Source: Roseburia sp. 499
GTDB taxonomy: Bacteria > Bacillota > Clostridia > Lachnospirales > Lachnospiraceae
Reading direction: 5' to 3'
Length of the DNA stretch: 64,000 nt
Assembly: GCF_001940225.2 (NCBI RefSeq)
Contig: NZ_CP135164.1
Coordinates: forward strand, 124,001-188,000
Shown: one piece after another, positions 25,702 through 35,213 of the stretch
Numbering within the stretch: position 1 is the first letter of the stretch
Layout of the letters: each line of letters begins with the position of its first letter
Program-made: the position numbers and the translations under genes
Notes under the pieces: generated by a model
What the model was told of the DNA's origin: nothing
The model's input: the letters and a program-made list of their open reading frames with translations, nothing else
Databases searched by the model: none

Positions 25702-25897
25702 TAATTATGTAAAAGAATTAAGAGAAGAATCCGTAGCAGCATTAAATGAACAGTTAGTAGCTGCAAAAAAAGAACTTTTCAACTTAAGATTCCAGAATGC
25801 TACCAATCAGTTAGATAATACCGGAAGAATTAAAGAGGTTCGTAAGAATATCGCTAGAATTCAGACGATTATCACTGAAAAGGCAAAAGAAGCTTAA
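25691..25897 (+). CDS. rpmC: 50S ribosomal protein L29
   Basis: A 68-residue helical protein, [20 protein letters not shown], with [19 protein letters not shown] conserved. It lies near L23 at the tunnel exit. I use the ATG at 25691; a GTG three codons earlier is possible. The start is inside the end of rplP, so translation is coupled. Confidence 0.95.
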   Translation: MKTSNYVKELREESVAALNEQLVAAKKELFNLRFQNATNQLDNTGRIKEVRKNIARIQTIITEKAKEA

Positions 25898-25926
25898 TTA
25901 TCCTGAACGAAAGGAGCAAATAAATC

Positions 25927-26184
25927 GTGGAAGAAAGAAATCTTAGAAAAACACGTACAGGCAAAGTTGTAAGTGATAAGATGGATAAGACCATTGTTGT
26001 TGCAGTTGCAGACAATGTAAGACATCCATTATACAATAAAATCGTAAAAAGAACTTATAAATTAAAAGCTCATGACGAAAACAACGAATGCAAAATCGGT
26101 GATACTGTCAGAGTAATGGAAACAAGACCTTTATCTAAAGACAAGAGATGGAGACTTGTAGAAATCATTGAAAGAGCGAAATAA
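25927..26184 (+). CDS. rpsQ: 30S ribosomal protein S17
   Basis: An 85-residue protein, [20 protein letters not shown], with the family block [19 protein letters not shown]. It is a primary 16S rRNA binding protein. The start is GTG, preceded by AAAGGAGC; no in-frame ATG would give the conserved N-terminus. Confidence 0.96.
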   Translation: MEERNLRKTRTGKVVSDKMDKTIVVAVADNVRHPLYNKIVKRTYKLKAHDENNECKIGDTVRVMETRPLSKDKRWRLVEIIERAK

Positions 26185-26198
26185 AGGAGGCTACCAGC

Positions 26199-26567
26199 AT
26201 GATTCAACAGGAAAGTAGACTGAAAGTAGCTGATAATACTGGAGCAAAAGAATTACTTTGCATCCGTGTTATGGGCGGTTCTACAAGAAGATATGCGAAT
26301 ATCGGAGATATCATCACTGCTACGGTTAAAGATGCAACACCAGGCGGCGTTGTTAAAAAAGGCGATGTAGTAAAAGCTGTAGTAGTTCGTACAAAAAAAG
26401 GTGCTCGTCGTAAAGACGGTTCTTATATCAAATTTGATGAGAATGCGGCTGTTATCATTAAAGATGACAAAACCCCAAAAGGAACCCGTATCTTTGGACC
26501 AGTTGCTAGAGAGCTTCGTGAGAAACAGTTTATGAAGATTGTTTCCTTAGCTCCGGAAGTATTATAG
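26199..26567 (+). CDS. rplN: 50S ribosomal protein L14
   Basis: A 122-residue protein, [20 protein letters not shown], with the conserved end [20 protein letters not shown]. It contacts L19 and the small subunit. AAAGGAGG precedes the ATG. First gene of the spc-type order rplN-rplX-rplE-rpsZ-rpsH. Confidence 0.97.
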   Translation: MIQQESRLKVADNTGAKELLCIRVMGGSTRRYANIGDIITATVKDATPGGVVKKGDVVKAVVVRTKKGARRKDGSYIKFDENAAVIIKDDKTPKGTRIFGPVARELREKQFMKIVSLAPEVL

Positions 26568-26578
26568 GAGGTGGGTCG

Positions 26579-26890
26579 ATGTCAACTTTAAAAATTAAAA
26601 AAGGTGATACTGTAAAGGTTATCGCTGGAAAAGACAAAGACAAAGAAGGCAAAGTTATTGCTGTAAATAAAAAAGACAACACCGTTCTGGTAGAAGGTAT
26701 CAACATGGTTACCAAGCACACAAAACCAAGCATGGCTAATCAGCAGGGTGGTATCGTTCATCAGGAAGGACCAGTTGATATTTCTAACGTAATGTATGTT
26801 CATAAGGGAAAAGCTACTCGTGTAGGCTTCAAGATGGACGGAGATAAAAAAGTACGTTTTGCCAAATCTACTGGCGATGTGATTGACTAA
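26579..26890 (+). CDS. rplX: 50S ribosomal protein L24
   Basis: A 103-residue protein with a KOW motif near the start ([21 protein letters not shown]) and the conserved [21 protein letters not shown]24 starts assembly of the large subunit. An AGGAGGTGGG site precedes the ATG, 11 bases after rplN. Confidence 0.97.
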   Translation: MSTLKIKKGDTVKVIAGKDKDKEGKVIAVNKKDNTVLVEGINMVTKHTKPSMANQQGGIVHQEGPVDISNVMYVHKGKATRVGFKMDGDKKVRFAKSTGDVID

Positions 26891-26913
26891 GAAAAGGAAG
26901 GAGGTCCATTCAG

Positions 26914-27456
26914 TTGAGTACTAGATTAAAAGAAACTTATCAGAACGAAATCGTAGACGCTCTGATGAAAAAATTCGAATATAAAAATAAAATGGAAGTA
27001 CCAAAGCTTGATAAGATTGTTATCAACATGGGCGTTGGTGAAGCAAAAGAAAATGCAAAACTGTTAGATGCAGCAATCAGCGATATGGAAACCATTACTG
27101 GTCAGAAAGCTGTTGTAACAAGAGCTAAGAATTCTGTGGCTAACTTCAAAATCAGAGAAGGAATGCCAATCGGATGTAAAGTAACCTTAAGAGGCGACAA
27201 AATGTATGAGTTCTTGGATCGTTTAATCAACTTGGCATTACCTCGTGTACGTGACTTTAGAGGTATTAATCCAAACGCATTTGACGGAAGAGGAAACTAC
27301 GCTCTTGGTATTAAAGAACAGTTAATTTTCCCAGAAATCGAGTATGATAAGGTTGATAAAGTACGTGGTATGGATGTTATCTTTGTTACTACTGCAAAGA
27401 CCGATGAAGAAGCTCGTGAATTATTGACACAGTTCAATATGCCATTTGCAAAATAA
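26914..27456 (+). CDS. rplE: 50S ribosomal protein L5
   Basis: A 180-residue protein with [20 protein letters not shown] and the conserved block [12 protein letters not shown] and RVRDFRGI. L5 binds 5S rRNA. The start is TTG, set by AAGGAGG 8 bases upstream; an ATG start is not available at this position. Confidence 0.96.
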   Translation: MSTRLKETYQNEIVDALMKKFEYKNKMEVPKLDKIVINMGVGEAKENAKLLDAAISDMETITGQKAVVTRAKNSVANFKIREGMPIGCKVTLRGDKMYEFLDRLINLALPRVRDFRGINPNAFDGRGNYALGIKEQLIFPEIEYDKVDKVRGMDVIFVTTAKTDEEARELLTQFNMPFAK

Positions 27457-27474
27457 TAAGGAGGGAATTTCAAT

Positions 27475-27660
27475 ATGGCAAAAACATCTATGAAAATTAA
27501 ACAGCAGCGCAAACAGAAATTCTCTACCAGAGAATACAATCGTTGCAGAATTTGTGGACGTCCACATGCATATTTAAGAAAATACGGAATTTGCAGAATT
27601 TGTTTCCGTGAATTAGCTTACAAGGGACAGATTCCAGGTGTGAAAAAGGCTTCTTGGTAG
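27475..27660 (+). CDS. rpsZ: 30S ribosomal protein S14 type Z (zinc-binding form)
   Basis: A 61-residue protein with four zinc ligands in [20 protein letters not shown]. This short zinc form (type Z) differs from the longer zinc-free paralogue that bacteria use when zinc is scarce; no such paralogue is seen in the window. AGGAGGG precedes the ATG. Confidence 0.97.
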   Translation: MAKTSMKIKQQRKQKFSTREYNRCRICGRPHAYLRKYGICRICFRELAYKGQIPGVKKASW

Positions 27661-27686
27661 GCCGGAAAAGGAGGAAATGAAACATC

Positions 27687-28088
27687 ATGACTATGAGTGA
27701 TCCAATCGCAGATATGCTTACAAGAATCCGTAATGCAAATACTGCTAAACATGATACAGTAGACGTTCCAGCTTCCAAGATGAAGATTGCAATTGCAGAT
27801 ATTCTGGTAAAAGAGGGATATATTGCAAAATATGATATCGTAGAAGATGGTAACTTCAAAACTATCCGCATTGAATTAAAATACGGAAAAGATAAGAACG
27901 AAAAGATTATTACAGGACTGAAGAGAATTTCCAAACCAGGTCTTCGTGTATACGCTGGTAAGAATGAGATTCCAAAGGTTCTGGGTGGACTCGGAATTGC
28001 AATCCTTTCTACAAACCAGGGTGTTGTAACCGATAAAGAAGCAAGAAAATTAGCAGTAGGTGGAGAAGTATTAGCTTACGTTTGGTAG
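27687..28088 (+). CDS. rpsH: 30S ribosomal protein S8
   Basis: A 133-residue protein, [20 protein letters not shown], ending with the conserved [20 protein letters not shown]. In enteric bacteria S8 represses the spc operon; the gap after it is worth noting in that light. Start at 27687, with AAAGGAGG; an ATG two codons further is possible. Confidence 0.96.
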   Translation: MTMSDPIADMLTRIRNANTAKHDTVDVPASKMKIAIADILVKEGYIAKYDIVEDGNFKTIRIELKYGKDKNEKIITGLKRISKPGLRVYAGKNEIPKVLGGLGIAILSTNQGVVTDKEARKLAVGGEVLAYVW

Positions 28089-28245
28089 GCATTGAACACT
28101 TGGCGAGATATTTTCGAGCATAGTGAGAAAGCCGTTCCCGAGACTTAACGGTGCCGAGCCAGATTTTGGCGAAGGCAGCGTGCTAGTCGAGCGGAACTCT
28201 TACTGCTAATGTAACTGATAATAGTAAATTATAGGAGGTACGGGC
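28089..28245 (+). other. Structured 157-base gap before rplF
   Basis: Unlike the short gaps around it, this stretch has tandem inverted repeats: CGAG/CGAG-type near 28105-28118, CCGTT (28132-28136)/AACGG (28147-28151) and GCC (28158-28160)/GGC (28168-28170). No promoter or terminator is obvious. Function unknown; a leader or RNA processing site is possible. Confidence 0.45.
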
Positions 28246-28785
28246 ATGTCACGTATAGGAAGAATGCCAATCGCGGTACCAGCAGGCGTAACTGTTGATA
28301 TTGCAGAAAATAATCATGTGACTGTAAAAGGTCCTAAGGGAACTCTTGAGAGAACCCTTCCAGCAGAAATGGAAATCAAATTAGAAGGTTCTGAAGTAGT
28401 TGTAACAAGACCTAACGATTTAAAGAGAATGAAATCTTTACATGGTCTGACCAGAACACTGATTCACAACATGGTTGTTGGTGTAACAGATGGTTATACC
28501 AAAGAACTGGAAGTAAACGGTGTTGGTTACAGAGCATCTAAATCTGGAAAAGTTTTAACACTGAACCTGGGATATTCTCATCCGGTAGAGATGGAAGATC
28601 CAGAAGGATTAGAGTCTAAAGTTGACGGTAACAAAATTATTGTTTCCGGTATCGATAAAGAAAAAGTTGGCCAGTACGCAGCTGAAATCAGAGATAAGAG
28701 AAGACCTGAACCTTACAAAGGAAAAGGTATCAAATATGCTGATGAAGTTATTAGACGTAAAGTTGGTAAGACTGGTAAGAAATAA
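28246..28785 (+). CDS. rplF: 50S ribosomal protein L6
   Basis: A 179-residue protein starting [20 protein letters not shown], with the conserved end [21 protein letters not shown]6 binds near the sarcin-ricin loop and supports factor binding. AGGAGG precedes the ATG, and the gene follows the structured gap. Confidence 0.97.
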   Translation: MSRIGRMPIAVPAGVTVDIAENNHVTVKGPKGTLERTLPAEMEIKLEGSEVVVTRPNDLKRMKSLHGLTRTLIHNMVVGVTDGYTKELEVNGVGYRASKSGKVLTLNLGYSHPVEMEDPEGLESKVDGNKIIVSGIDKEKVGQYAAEIRDKRRPEPYKGKGIKYADEVIRRKVGKTGKK

Positions 28786-28802
28786 TATAGGAGGAACAAA
28801 AA

Positions 28803-29171
28803 ATGGTTAGTAAAAAATCAAGAGCAGAAGTTCGTATTAAAAAACATAGCAGAATGCGTAATCGTTTCTCCGGTACAGCCGAAAGACCACGTTTAGCTGT
28901 GTTTAGAAGCAATAATCATATGTATGCACAGATTATTGACGATACAGTTGGAAATACATTGGTTTCCGCGTCTACACTTCAGAAAGATGTAAAGGCTGAA
29001 TTAGAAAAGACAAACAATGTTGACGCAGCAGCACATCTTGGAACTGTAATTGCAAAGAAAGCATTAGAAAAAGGTATTACCACTGTTGTCTTCGATAGAG
29101 GCGGCTTCATATATCAGGGAAAAATTAAAGCTTTAGCTGATGCAGCAAGAGAAGCTGGATTAGACTTTTAA
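28803..29171 (+). CDS. rplR: 50S ribosomal protein L18
   Basis: A 122-residue protein, with [20 protein letters not shown] and [20 protein letters not shown] conserved. It binds 5S rRNA with L5. AGGAGG precedes the ATG. Confidence 0.97.
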   Translation: MVSKKSRAEVRIKKHSRMRNRFSGTAERPRLAVFRSNNHMYAQIIDDTVGNTLVSASTLQKDVKAELEKTNNVDAAAHLGTVIAKKALEKGITTVVFDRGGFIYQGKIKALADAAREAGLDF

Positions 29172-29188
29172 TAGGAGGAGACAATTAC

Positions 29189-29698
29189 ATGAAACGTACA
29201 ATTATTGATGCTAGTCAATTAGAATTAACAGAAAAAGTGGTATCAATTAAGCGTGTAACAAAGGTTGTTAAGGGTGGACGTAACTTCCGCTTTACAGCTT
29301 TGGTTGTTGTTGGTGACGGCAATGGTCATGTAGGTGCAGGCTTAGGAAAAGCAGCTGAAATTCCAGAAGCAATCCGCAAAGGAAAAGAAGATGCTATGAA
29401 GAAACTGATTTCTGTAAAATTAGATGATAACAACAGTATTACTCATGATATTACCGGAAAGCATACCGGTGCATCCGTATTACTGAAAAGAGCTCCTGAA
29501 GGTACCGGTGTTATCGCAGGTGGTCCTGCGCGTAGCGTATGTGAATTAGCAGGAATTAAGAACATCCGTACAAAATCTTTAGGTTCCAACAATAAGCAGA
29601 ACGTAGTTCTTGCTACTATTGATGCTTTGAGTCAGTTGAAATCTCCAGAAGAAGTAGCTAAGCTTCGCGGTAAATCTGTTGAAGAGATACTTGGTTAA
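29189..29698 (+). CDS. rpsE: 30S ribosomal protein S5
   Basis: A 169-residue protein with [20 protein letters not shown] and [17 protein letters not shown] conserved, the region of spectinomycin resistance and fidelity mutations. No unusual residue there is apparent. AGGAGGAG precedes the ATG. Confidence 0.97.
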   Translation: MKRTIIDASQLELTEKVVSIKRVTKVVKGGRNFRFTALVVVGDGNGHVGAGLGKAAEIPEAIRKGKEDAMKKLISVKLDDNNSITHDITGKHTGASVLLKRAPEGTGVIAGGPARSVCELAGIKNIRTKSLGSNNKQNVVLATIDALSQLKSPEEVAKLRGKSVEEILG

Positions 29699-29712
29699 GG
29701 AGGGAATTGAAG

Positions 29713-29895
29713 ATGGCAGAAAAATTAAAAATCACACTTGTTAAATCTACAATCGGTGCTGTTCCAAAGAACAGAAAGACAGTAGAAGCATTAGGTTTAA
29801 GAAAAGTAAACCATACTGTAGAAATGCCAGATAACGCAGCAGTTAGAGGTATGATTCAGCAGGTAAGACATTTAGTGAAAGTAGAAGAAATCTAA
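29713..29895 (+). CDS. rpmD: 50S ribosomal protein L30
   Basis: A 60-residue protein, KITLVKSTIGAVPKNRKTVE. The ATG at 29713 is preferred, with AAGGAGGG upstream; an in-frame TTG at 29707 would add two residues. It lies 14 bases after rpsE. Confidence 0.95.
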   Translation: MAEKLKITLVKSTIGAVPKNRKTVEALGLRKVNHTVEMPDNAAVRGMIQQVRHLVKVEEI

Positions 29896-29918
29896 GATTA
29901 AAGTAAGGAGGTGTCAGA

Positions 29919-30359
29919 ATGGACTTATCAAATTTACAGCCAGCAGAAGGTTCAAAACACAGTGATAATTTCAGAAGAGGACGTGGACACGGTTCAGGAA
30001 ATGGTAAGACCGCAGGTAAGGGACATAAAGGACAGAAGGCTCGTTCCGGAGCTCCAAGACCTGGTTTCGAAGGTGGTCAGATGCCATTATACAGAAGATT
30101 ACCTAAGAGAGGATTCAAGAACAGAAATTCCAAGACAATCGTTGGAATCAATGTATCCGCTTTAGAGGTATTTGATAACGATGCTGTTGTAACAGTAGAA
30201 ACCTTACTGGAGCAGGGAATCGTTAAAAATCCAAGAGATGGCGTTAAGATTCTTGGAAACGGTGAACTTACAAAGAAACTCACTGTACAGGTAAATGCCT
30301 TCAGCGCAGGTGCAAAAGAAAAGATTGAGGCTCTGGGCGGAAAAGCAGAGGTGATCTAA
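29919..30359 (+). CDS. rplO: 50S ribosomal protein L15
   Basis: A 146-residue protein with the glycine/basic N-terminal tail [20 protein letters not shown] that enters rRNA. GGAGGTG precedes the ATG. Its stop shares one base with the secY start. Confidence 0.97.
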   Translation: MDLSNLQPAEGSKHSDNFRRGRGHGSGNGKTAGKGHKGQKARSGAPRPGFEGGQMPLYRRLPKRGFKNRNSKTIVGINVSALEVFDNDAVVTVETLLEQGIVKNPRDGVKILGNGELTKKLTVQVNAFSAGAKEKIEALGGKAEVI

Positions 30360-31678
30360 TGCTGGAGACATTCCGTAACGCATTCAAAATAAAAGACATT
30401 AGGAATCGTATTTTTTATACATTAGTAATGTTAGTTGTCATCAGATTGGGGTCACAGTTGCCCCTGCCTGGTGTCAACGGTGAAGTACTTGCCAACTGGT
30501 TTGCAAGTCAGGGAACAGACGCACTGAATTTCTTCTCTGCAATTACGGGTGGTTCTCTTGAGAACATGTCAGTATTTGCATTGAATATTACACCATACAT
30601 TACATCTTCCATTATTATTCAGCTTCTTACTATTGCTATTCCAAAATTGGAAGAAATGCAAAAAGATGGTGAAGATGGAAGAAAGAAAATGACCAAGATT
30701 ACACGTTATGTAACAATCGCACTTGCAGTTATTCAGTCTGTGGCTATGGCAATTGGTTTTGGACGCAGCGGATACCTGGAAAAGTTTGATGCATTAAATG
30801 TAATCATGATGGTTGCCACATTAACGGCAGGTTCTGCAGTTCTTATGTGGATTGGTGAAAGAATCACTGAAAAAGGTGTTGGAAATGGTATTTCCATTGT
30901 GTTGACCATTAACATCTTGTCACGTATCCCAGAGGATTTAATGACATTATATACAAAGTTTATTGCCAATGCTGCAAATGTAGGTAATGCAATTATTGCA
31001 GCGGTTGTCATTATTGCAGTTATTCTGGTAACAATTGTTTTAGTTGTATTTCTTCAGGATGGACAGCGTAGAATTCCGGTTCAGTACAGCAAAAAGATTC
31101 AGGGAAGAAAACAGGTTGGTGGTCAGTCCAGCTATATTCCATTGAAGGTAAACACCGCAGGTGTTATTCCAATTATTTTTGCACAGTCCATCATGCAGAT
31201 GCCGGTGTTGGTTGCGACAATGTTAGGTAAGGGTAATGGAAATGGTATAGGAAGTAAAATACTTCATGGATTATCCCAATCCTATTGGTGTAATCCAAAA
31301 CAGCCTATTTATAGCTTAGGCCTGTTATTATATATTTTATTAGTAATTGCTTTTGCATATTTCTATACATCAATTACCTTTAATCCACTTGAAATTGCGA
31401 ACAATATGAAACGCCAGGGTGGTTTTATTCCGGGTATCAGACCAGGAAAACCAACTAGCGATTACTTAACAAAAATCTTGAATTATATTATATTCATAGG
31501 GGCAGTCGGTCTTATGATTGTGGCAGTTATTCCGATTTTCTTTAACGGAGTATTCAGCGCAAGCGTATCTTTCGGTGGGACATCTATTATCATTATTGTG
31601 GGTGTTATCATTGAAACCTTAAAACAGATTGAATCCCAGATGTTGGTTCGTTATTACAAAGGATTTTTAAACGACTAG
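30359..31678 (+). CDS. secY: Protein translocase subunit SecY
   Basis: A 439-residue channel protein with ten membrane helices, forming the SecYEG pore. The N-terminal RIFYTLVMLVVIRLGSQLPL helix and the plug region GGSLENMSVFALNITPYITS are recognisable, as is the C-terminal loop GFIPGIRPGKPT. It is translated from an ATG that shares a base with the rplO stop. Coexpression with ribosomal proteins is the usual arrangement. A hairpin follows before adk. Confidence 0.97.
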   Translation: MLETFRNAFKIKDIRNRIFYTLVMLVVIRLGSQLPLPGVNGEVLANWFASQGTDALNFFSAITGGSLENMSVFALNITPYITSSIIIQLLTIAIPKLEEMQKDGEDGRKKMTKITRYVTIALAVIQSVAMAIGFGRSGYLEKFDALNVIMMVATLTAGSAVLMWIGERITEKGVGNGISIVLTINILSRIPEDLMTLYTKFIANAANVGNAIIAAVVIIAVILVTIVLVVFLQDGQRRIPVQYSKKIQGRKQVGGQSSYIPLKVNTAGVIPIIFAQSIMQMPVLVATMLGKGNGNGIGSKILHGLSQSYWCNPKQPIYSLGLLLYILLVIAFAYFYTSITFNPLEIANNMKRQGGFIPGIRPGKPTSDYLTKILNYIIFIGAVGLMIVAVIPIFFNGVFSASVSFGGTSIIIIVGVIIETLKQIESQMLVRYYKGFLND

Positions 31679-31692
31679 CTTATATTCAATAT

Positions 31693-31733
31693 GTGTACCA
31701 TGGAAGATGCCAAGTGCATCTTTCACGGTGCAC
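31693..31733 (+). other. Strong hairpin in the secY-adk gap
   Basis: GTGTACC (31693-31699)/GGTGCAC (31727-31733) enclose GAAGATGC (31703-31710)/GCATCTTTC (31716-31724), about 15 pairs. A T-run (TTGTTTTT) begins about 9 bases later, too far for a classical terminator, so it may be an attenuator or a mRNA stability element. Confidence 0.6.
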
Positions 31734-31769
31734 TAAAGTTGTTTTTAAGAGAATTATGGAGGAATCGTT

Positions 31770-32414
31770 ATGAAAGTTATTATGTTGGGAGCACCGGGAG
31801 CAGGAAAAGGAACTCAGGCAAAACAGATTGCAGATAAATATAGTATCCCACATATTTCCACTGGAGATATTTTCAGGGCAAATATAAAAAATGGTACTGA
31901 GTTGGGAAAGAAAGCAAAGACATACATGGATCAGGGATTATTGGTTCCTGATGAATTGGTAGTTGAACTGGTAGCAGACAGAATACAACAGGATGACTGT
32001 AAAAATGGCTTTGTGCTGGATGGATTTCCAAGAACCATTCCACAGGCAGAGGCATTGGATGCAGCACTTGAGAACATAAATGAAAAAATGGATTACGCTA
32101 TTGATGTGGATGTTCCGGATGAAAATATTATCAATAGAATGTCTGGAAGACGTGCTTGCTTAAATTGTGGAGCAACTTATCACATTGTCTCCATTCCAAC
32201 TAAGGTAGAGGGAATATGTGATCGTTGTGGAAGCCCGGTAGTATTAAGAGATGATGATAAACCGGAAACAGTAAAGAGACGTCTGGAAGTATATCATGAG
32301 CAAACACAGCCATTGATAAATTATTACAAGAAACAGGATATTTTAAGAACCGTAAATGGTGTTCAGCCGATGGAAGATGTTTTTAAGTCCATCGTGGAAA
32401 TTTTAGGAGCGTAA
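31770..32414 (+). CDS. adk: Adenylate kinase
   Basis: A 214-residue kinase that interconverts ATP plus AMP and two ADP. The P-loop [10 protein letters not shown] is at the start, and the LID domain has a four-cysteine zinc site (CLNCG and CDRCG), as in Gram-positive forms. The AMP-binding region [14 protein letters not shown] is present. TGGAGGAA precedes the ATG. The secY-adk-map order is typical. Confidence 0.97.
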   Translation: MKVIMLGAPGAGKGTQAKQIADKYSIPHISTGDIFRANIKNGTELGKKAKTYMDQGLLVPDELVVELVADRIQQDDCKNGFVLDGFPRTIPQAEALDAALENINEKMDYAIDVDVPDENIINRMSGRRACLNCGATYHIVSIPTKVEGICDRCGSPVVLRDDDKPETVKRRLEVYHEQTQPLINYYKKQDILRTVNGVQPMEDVFKSIVEILGA

Positions 32415-32417
32415 GAT

Positions 32418-33188
32418 ATGTCAGTATCAATAAAATCTGCCAGAGAAATTGAATTAATGCGTGCTGCAGGAAAAATTCTGGCAAAAGTTCATGAGAATTT
32501 GGGAAAAGAATTAAAGCCGGGAATGTCTACATGGGAGATTGATAAGCTGGGAGAGGAGATTATCCGAAGCTTTGGATGCATTCCTTCCTTTAAGAATTAT
32601 AATGGATATCCGGCGTCAGTATGTGTGTCTGTGAATGATGAGGTGGTACATGGAATACCCACCAAAAAGCGTCTTATTCGCGAAGGAGATATTGTAAGTC
32701 TGGATATTGGTGTAATATATAAAGGGTATCACTCCGATGCAGCAAGAACACATGGAATAGGCGAGATTTCTGAAGAAGCCGCATTATTAATAGAAAGAAC
32801 ACGGCAGAGTTTTTTTGAAGGCATTAAGTACGCGAAGGATGGAAACCATCTGCATGAGATTTCAAATGCAATTGGAGCTTACGCAGAAAGCTTTGGTTAT
32901 GGGGTGGTTAGGGATTTAGTGGGACATGGAATTGGAACGAATCTTCATGAAGACCCACAAATACCAAACTTTACCCAAAAGAGCAGAGGTGTTCGTTTGA
33001 AATCAGGCATGACTCTTGCCATAGAACCCATGATTAATGCAGGGCGCTACGATGTAGAGTGGCTGGATGATGACTGGACTGTTGTAACGGAAGATGGTTC
33101 TTTATCCGCTCATTACGAAAATACCGTTTTAATCACAGATGGGGAACCGGAAATTTTAACCCTCACAGATGAGGAATTAGGTTTATAG
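32418..33188 (+). CDS. map: Methionine aminopeptidase
   Basis: A 256-residue type I enzyme that removes the initiator methionine. Metal ligands are seen in DIGVIYKGYHSDAARTHG, in GHGIGTNLHEDP, in EPMIN and in the final E of HYENTVLI. Only three bases separate it from adk. The length is normal. Confidence 0.97.
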   Translation: MSVSIKSAREIELMRAAGKILAKVHENLGKELKPGMSTWEIDKLGEEIIRSFGCIPSFKNYNGYPASVCVSVNDEVVHGIPTKKRLIREGDIVSLDIGVIYKGYHSDAARTHGIGEISEEAALLIERTRQSFFEGIKYAKDGNHLHEISNAIGAYAESFGYGVVRDLVGHGIGTNLHEDPQIPNFTQKSRGVRLKSGMTLAIEPMINAGRYDVEWLDDDWTVVTEDGSLSAHYENTVLITDGEPEILTLTDEELGL

Positions 33189-33208
33189 ATGCCGGAGGAG
33201 GACAATGG

Positions 33209-33493
33209 ATGAATATTAATTTAGCAATATCCAGATCCGGTCACGATAAAGGCAGCATTTATGTAATTGTAAAAGAAGAAGCCGATGCATATTATCTGGC
33301 GGACGGGAAAGGTAAAACCCTAGAAAAGCCGAAGAAAAAAAATAAAAAACATATTCAGATTATCAAAAAGCTTCCGAAAGAAGTTACAGAGGTGTTTACC
33401 CAGAAAGAAAATTTTCGGAATGAAGAAATAAAAAGAGCCATCAAGCTATATCGCAGATCAGGAGGAAAAGAAGAATGTCAAAAGCAGATGTAA
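33209..33493 (+). CDS. KOW-domain RNA-binding protein
   Basis: A 94-residue basic protein with a short KOW-like beta motif ([20 protein letters not shown]) and a Lys-rich middle. Such a protein, distantly related to eukaryotic L14e/L6e, is regularly found between map and infA in clostridia. A ribosome role is assumed; it is not proven. GGAGGAGG precedes the ATG and the end overlaps infA by 19 bases. Confidence 0.85.
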   Translation: MNINLAISRSGHDKGSIYVIVKEEADAYYLADGKGKTLEKPKKKNKKHIQIIKKLPKEVTEVFTQKENFRNEEIKRAIKLYRRSGGKEECQKQM

Positions 33494-33693
33494 TTGAAGT
33501 AGAAGGAACAGTAGTTGAAAAATTGCCAAACGCAATGTTTCAGGTAGAATTGGAAAATGGTCATCAGATTCTGGCACATATCAGTGGAAAATTAAGAATG
33601 AACTTCATTCGTATTTTACCTGGTGACAAAGTAACAATTGAAATGTCCCCATATGATTTGACCAAGGGAAGAATCATTTGGAGAGATAAATAA
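33475..33693 (+). CDS. infA: Translation initiation factor IF-1
   Basis: A 72-residue S1-fold protein, [20 protein letters not shown], with [20 protein letters not shown]. It binds the A site during initiation. It starts within the preceding KOW gene behind AGGAGG, so both are coupled. A 157-base gap with a promoter follows. Confidence 0.97.
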   Translation: MSKADVIEVEGTVVEKLPNAMFQVELENGHQILAHISGKLRMNFIRILPGDKVTIEMSPYDLTKGRIIWRDK

Positions 33694-33716
33694 AAATAAA
33701 ATAAAATAAAATTGAA

Positions 33717-33826
33717 AAAAGCCCCGAAATTGCTTGCTTTTTCTGTTGCCCGATGATATAATGTTAGTCGGACACTTTTGGAGTAGACCCTTGGAAAAGC
33801 GGGAAATCCGCAAAACAGGGGCTTTT
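33717..33826 (+). other. Long-range inverted repeat around an internal promoter
   Basis: AAAAGCCCC (33717-33725) and GGGGCTTTT (33818-33826) are perfect complements 92 bases apart. The promoter at 33734-33762 lies between them, so only transcripts reading through from infA could form the stem; those starting at the promoter lack the left arm. A small GCGG/CCGC hairpin lies inside. Confidence 0.6.
33734..33762 (+). promoter_or_regulatory. Strong internal promoter before rpmJ
   Basis: TTGCTT (33734-33739), 17-bp spacer and TATAAT (33757-33762) with the extended -10 TGn motif. It would supply extra transcription of rpmJ and the alpha-type genes rpsM to rplQ. Confidence 0.78.
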
Positions 33827-33850
33827 ACAATTGGGAAAGGAGGAATTGCT

Positions 33851-33964
33851 GTGAAGGTAAGATCATCAGTAAAGCCTATTTGCGAAAAATGCAAAGTCAT
33901 CAAAAGAAAAGGAAGCGTCAGAATTATCTGCGAAAATCCAAAACACAAACAGAGACAGGGCTAG
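33851..33964 (+). CDS. rpmJ: 50S ribosomal protein L36
   Basis: A 37-residue zinc-binding protein, [20 protein letters not shown], with Cys-X2-Cys, a further Cys and a His ligand. The GTG at 33851, behind AAAGGAGG, gives the exact family length. No ATG start is possible at this place. Confidence 0.95.
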   Translation: MKVRSSVKPICEKCKVIKRKGSVRIICENPKHKQRQG

Positions 33965-34387
33965 GTCGGAAACACTTAATGAACGCAAGCTTATAAGCAT
34001 AGCGTGAATTTAGTGTGAGACCGTTCTGTGAGATTAGCGAAAGCAAGCCCGCTTTAAGCGCCGCTTGAGGTTAGCGAACAGAACTTCCTTATTTAATTTA
34101 TGTGCGGCTGTAGTGAAACACCCGGAAGGGTTGCTCACTATTCATAATAACCGGTAGATACCGCCGGATTCTGTTTTTTTGATACCGAGGAAGGCAGAGT
34201 GAAGGTATAGTTGAATAGTTTTAACACATGGCAAAGATATACACACATTTCAGGACGAGCAACCGTAGCTGTATATGTTTGTTTTTCGTGTGTATGACGA
34301 ACTGTGTTGCAGGTTTGTCGCAATGATACCGGTATGGAATGCATACCAATTAACATTTATAGAAATTAATGGAGGTGTACAACACAC
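33965..34387 (+). ncRNA. Long structured leader candidate before rpsM (alpha operon position)
   Basis: This 423-base gap contains no gene. Pairings include ACACTTAATGAACGC (33972-33986) with GCGTGAATTTAGTGT (34002-34016), 12 of 15 paired; GTTCTGT (34023-34029)/ACAGAAC (34078-34084); a CCGG/CCGG hairpin followed by a seven-T run (34151-34180) that could terminate; ATACACAC (34239-34246)/GTGTGTAT (34288-34295); and GGTATG (34331-34336)/CATACC (34342-34347) close to the rpsM ribosome site. In enteric bacteria S4 represses from this position; here rpsD is in the operon, so S4 control is a reasonable guess. Confidence 0.55.
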
Positions 34388-34756
34388 ATGGCTCGTATCG
34401 CAGGTGTAGATTTACCAAGAGAAAAACGTGTTGAGATTGGATTAACTTATATTTACGGTATTGGTAGAGTTAGTGCTACCCGTATTTTAGAAGAAGCAAA
34501 AGTTAACCCAGATACTCGTGTCAGAGATTTAACTGACGAAGAAGTAAAAAGAATCAGTGCAGTAATCGATGAATCCCAGACTGTAGAAGGTGATTTAAGA
34601 AGAGAAATCGCTATGAACATCAAGAGATTACAGGAAATCGGATGTTATCGTGGAATTCGTCACAGAAAAGGACTTCCAGTTCGTGGTCAGAAGACTAAGA
34701 CAAACGCAAGAACCAGAAAAGGTCCTAAGAGAACTGTAGCAAATAAGAAAAAGTAA
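34388..34756 (+). CDS. rpsM: 30S ribosomal protein S13
   Basis: A 122-residue protein, [20 protein letters not shown], with the basic end [20 protein letters not shown]. It contacts tRNA and the large subunit from the head. The start is behind GGAGGTG. First gene of the alpha-type order rpsM-rpsK-rpsD-rpoA-rplQ. Confidence 0.97.
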   Translation: MARIAGVDLPREKRVEIGLTYIYGIGRVSATRILEEAKVNPDTRVRDLTDEEVKRISAVIDESQTVEGDLRREIAMNIKRLQEIGCYRGIRHRKGLPVRGQKTKTNARTRKGPKRTVANKKK

Positions 34757-34798
34757 CAAGATAATCGTTAAATATGAAGAAAGTAGGTTAGTTTAGAT

Positions 34799-35194
34799 AT
34801 GGCTAAAAACACTGCAAAAAAAGTGACAAAACGTCGTGTAAAGAAAAACGTTGAACGCGGACAGGCGCACATTCAGTCATCTTTTAACAATACAATCGTA
34901 ACTATTACAGATGCTGAAGGAAATGCTTTATCATGGGCAAGTGCAGGCGGTCTTGGTTTTAGAGGTTCAAAGAAATCTACTCCATATGCTGCACAGATGG
35001 CAGCAGAAACTGCTACAAAGGCAGCTCTTGTACATGGTTTGAAAACAGTAGACGTAATGGTAAAAGGACCTGGTTCAGGAAGAGAAGCAGCAATTCGTGC
35101 ACTTCAGGCATGTGGTCTTGAAGTAACAAGTATCAAAGATGTTACTCCAGTACCTCATAACGGATGTCGTCCACCAAAACGTAGAAGAGTCTAA
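34799..35194 (+). CDS. rpsK: 30S ribosomal protein S11
   Basis: A 131-residue protein with [20 protein letters not shown] and the conserved end [18 protein letters not shown]. The ribosome binding site is weak (GTAGGTTAG), so translation may depend on neighbours. S11 forms part of the mRNA exit channel. Confidence 0.97.
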   Translation: MAKNTAKKVTKRRVKKNVERGQAHIQSSFNNTIVTITDAEGNALSWASAGGLGFRGSKKSTPYAAQMAAETATKAALVHGLKTVDVMVKGPGSGREAAIRALQACGLEVTSIKDVTPVPHNGCRPPKRRRV

Positions 35195-35213
35195 TTAGGA
35201 GGTATAGATTAAG

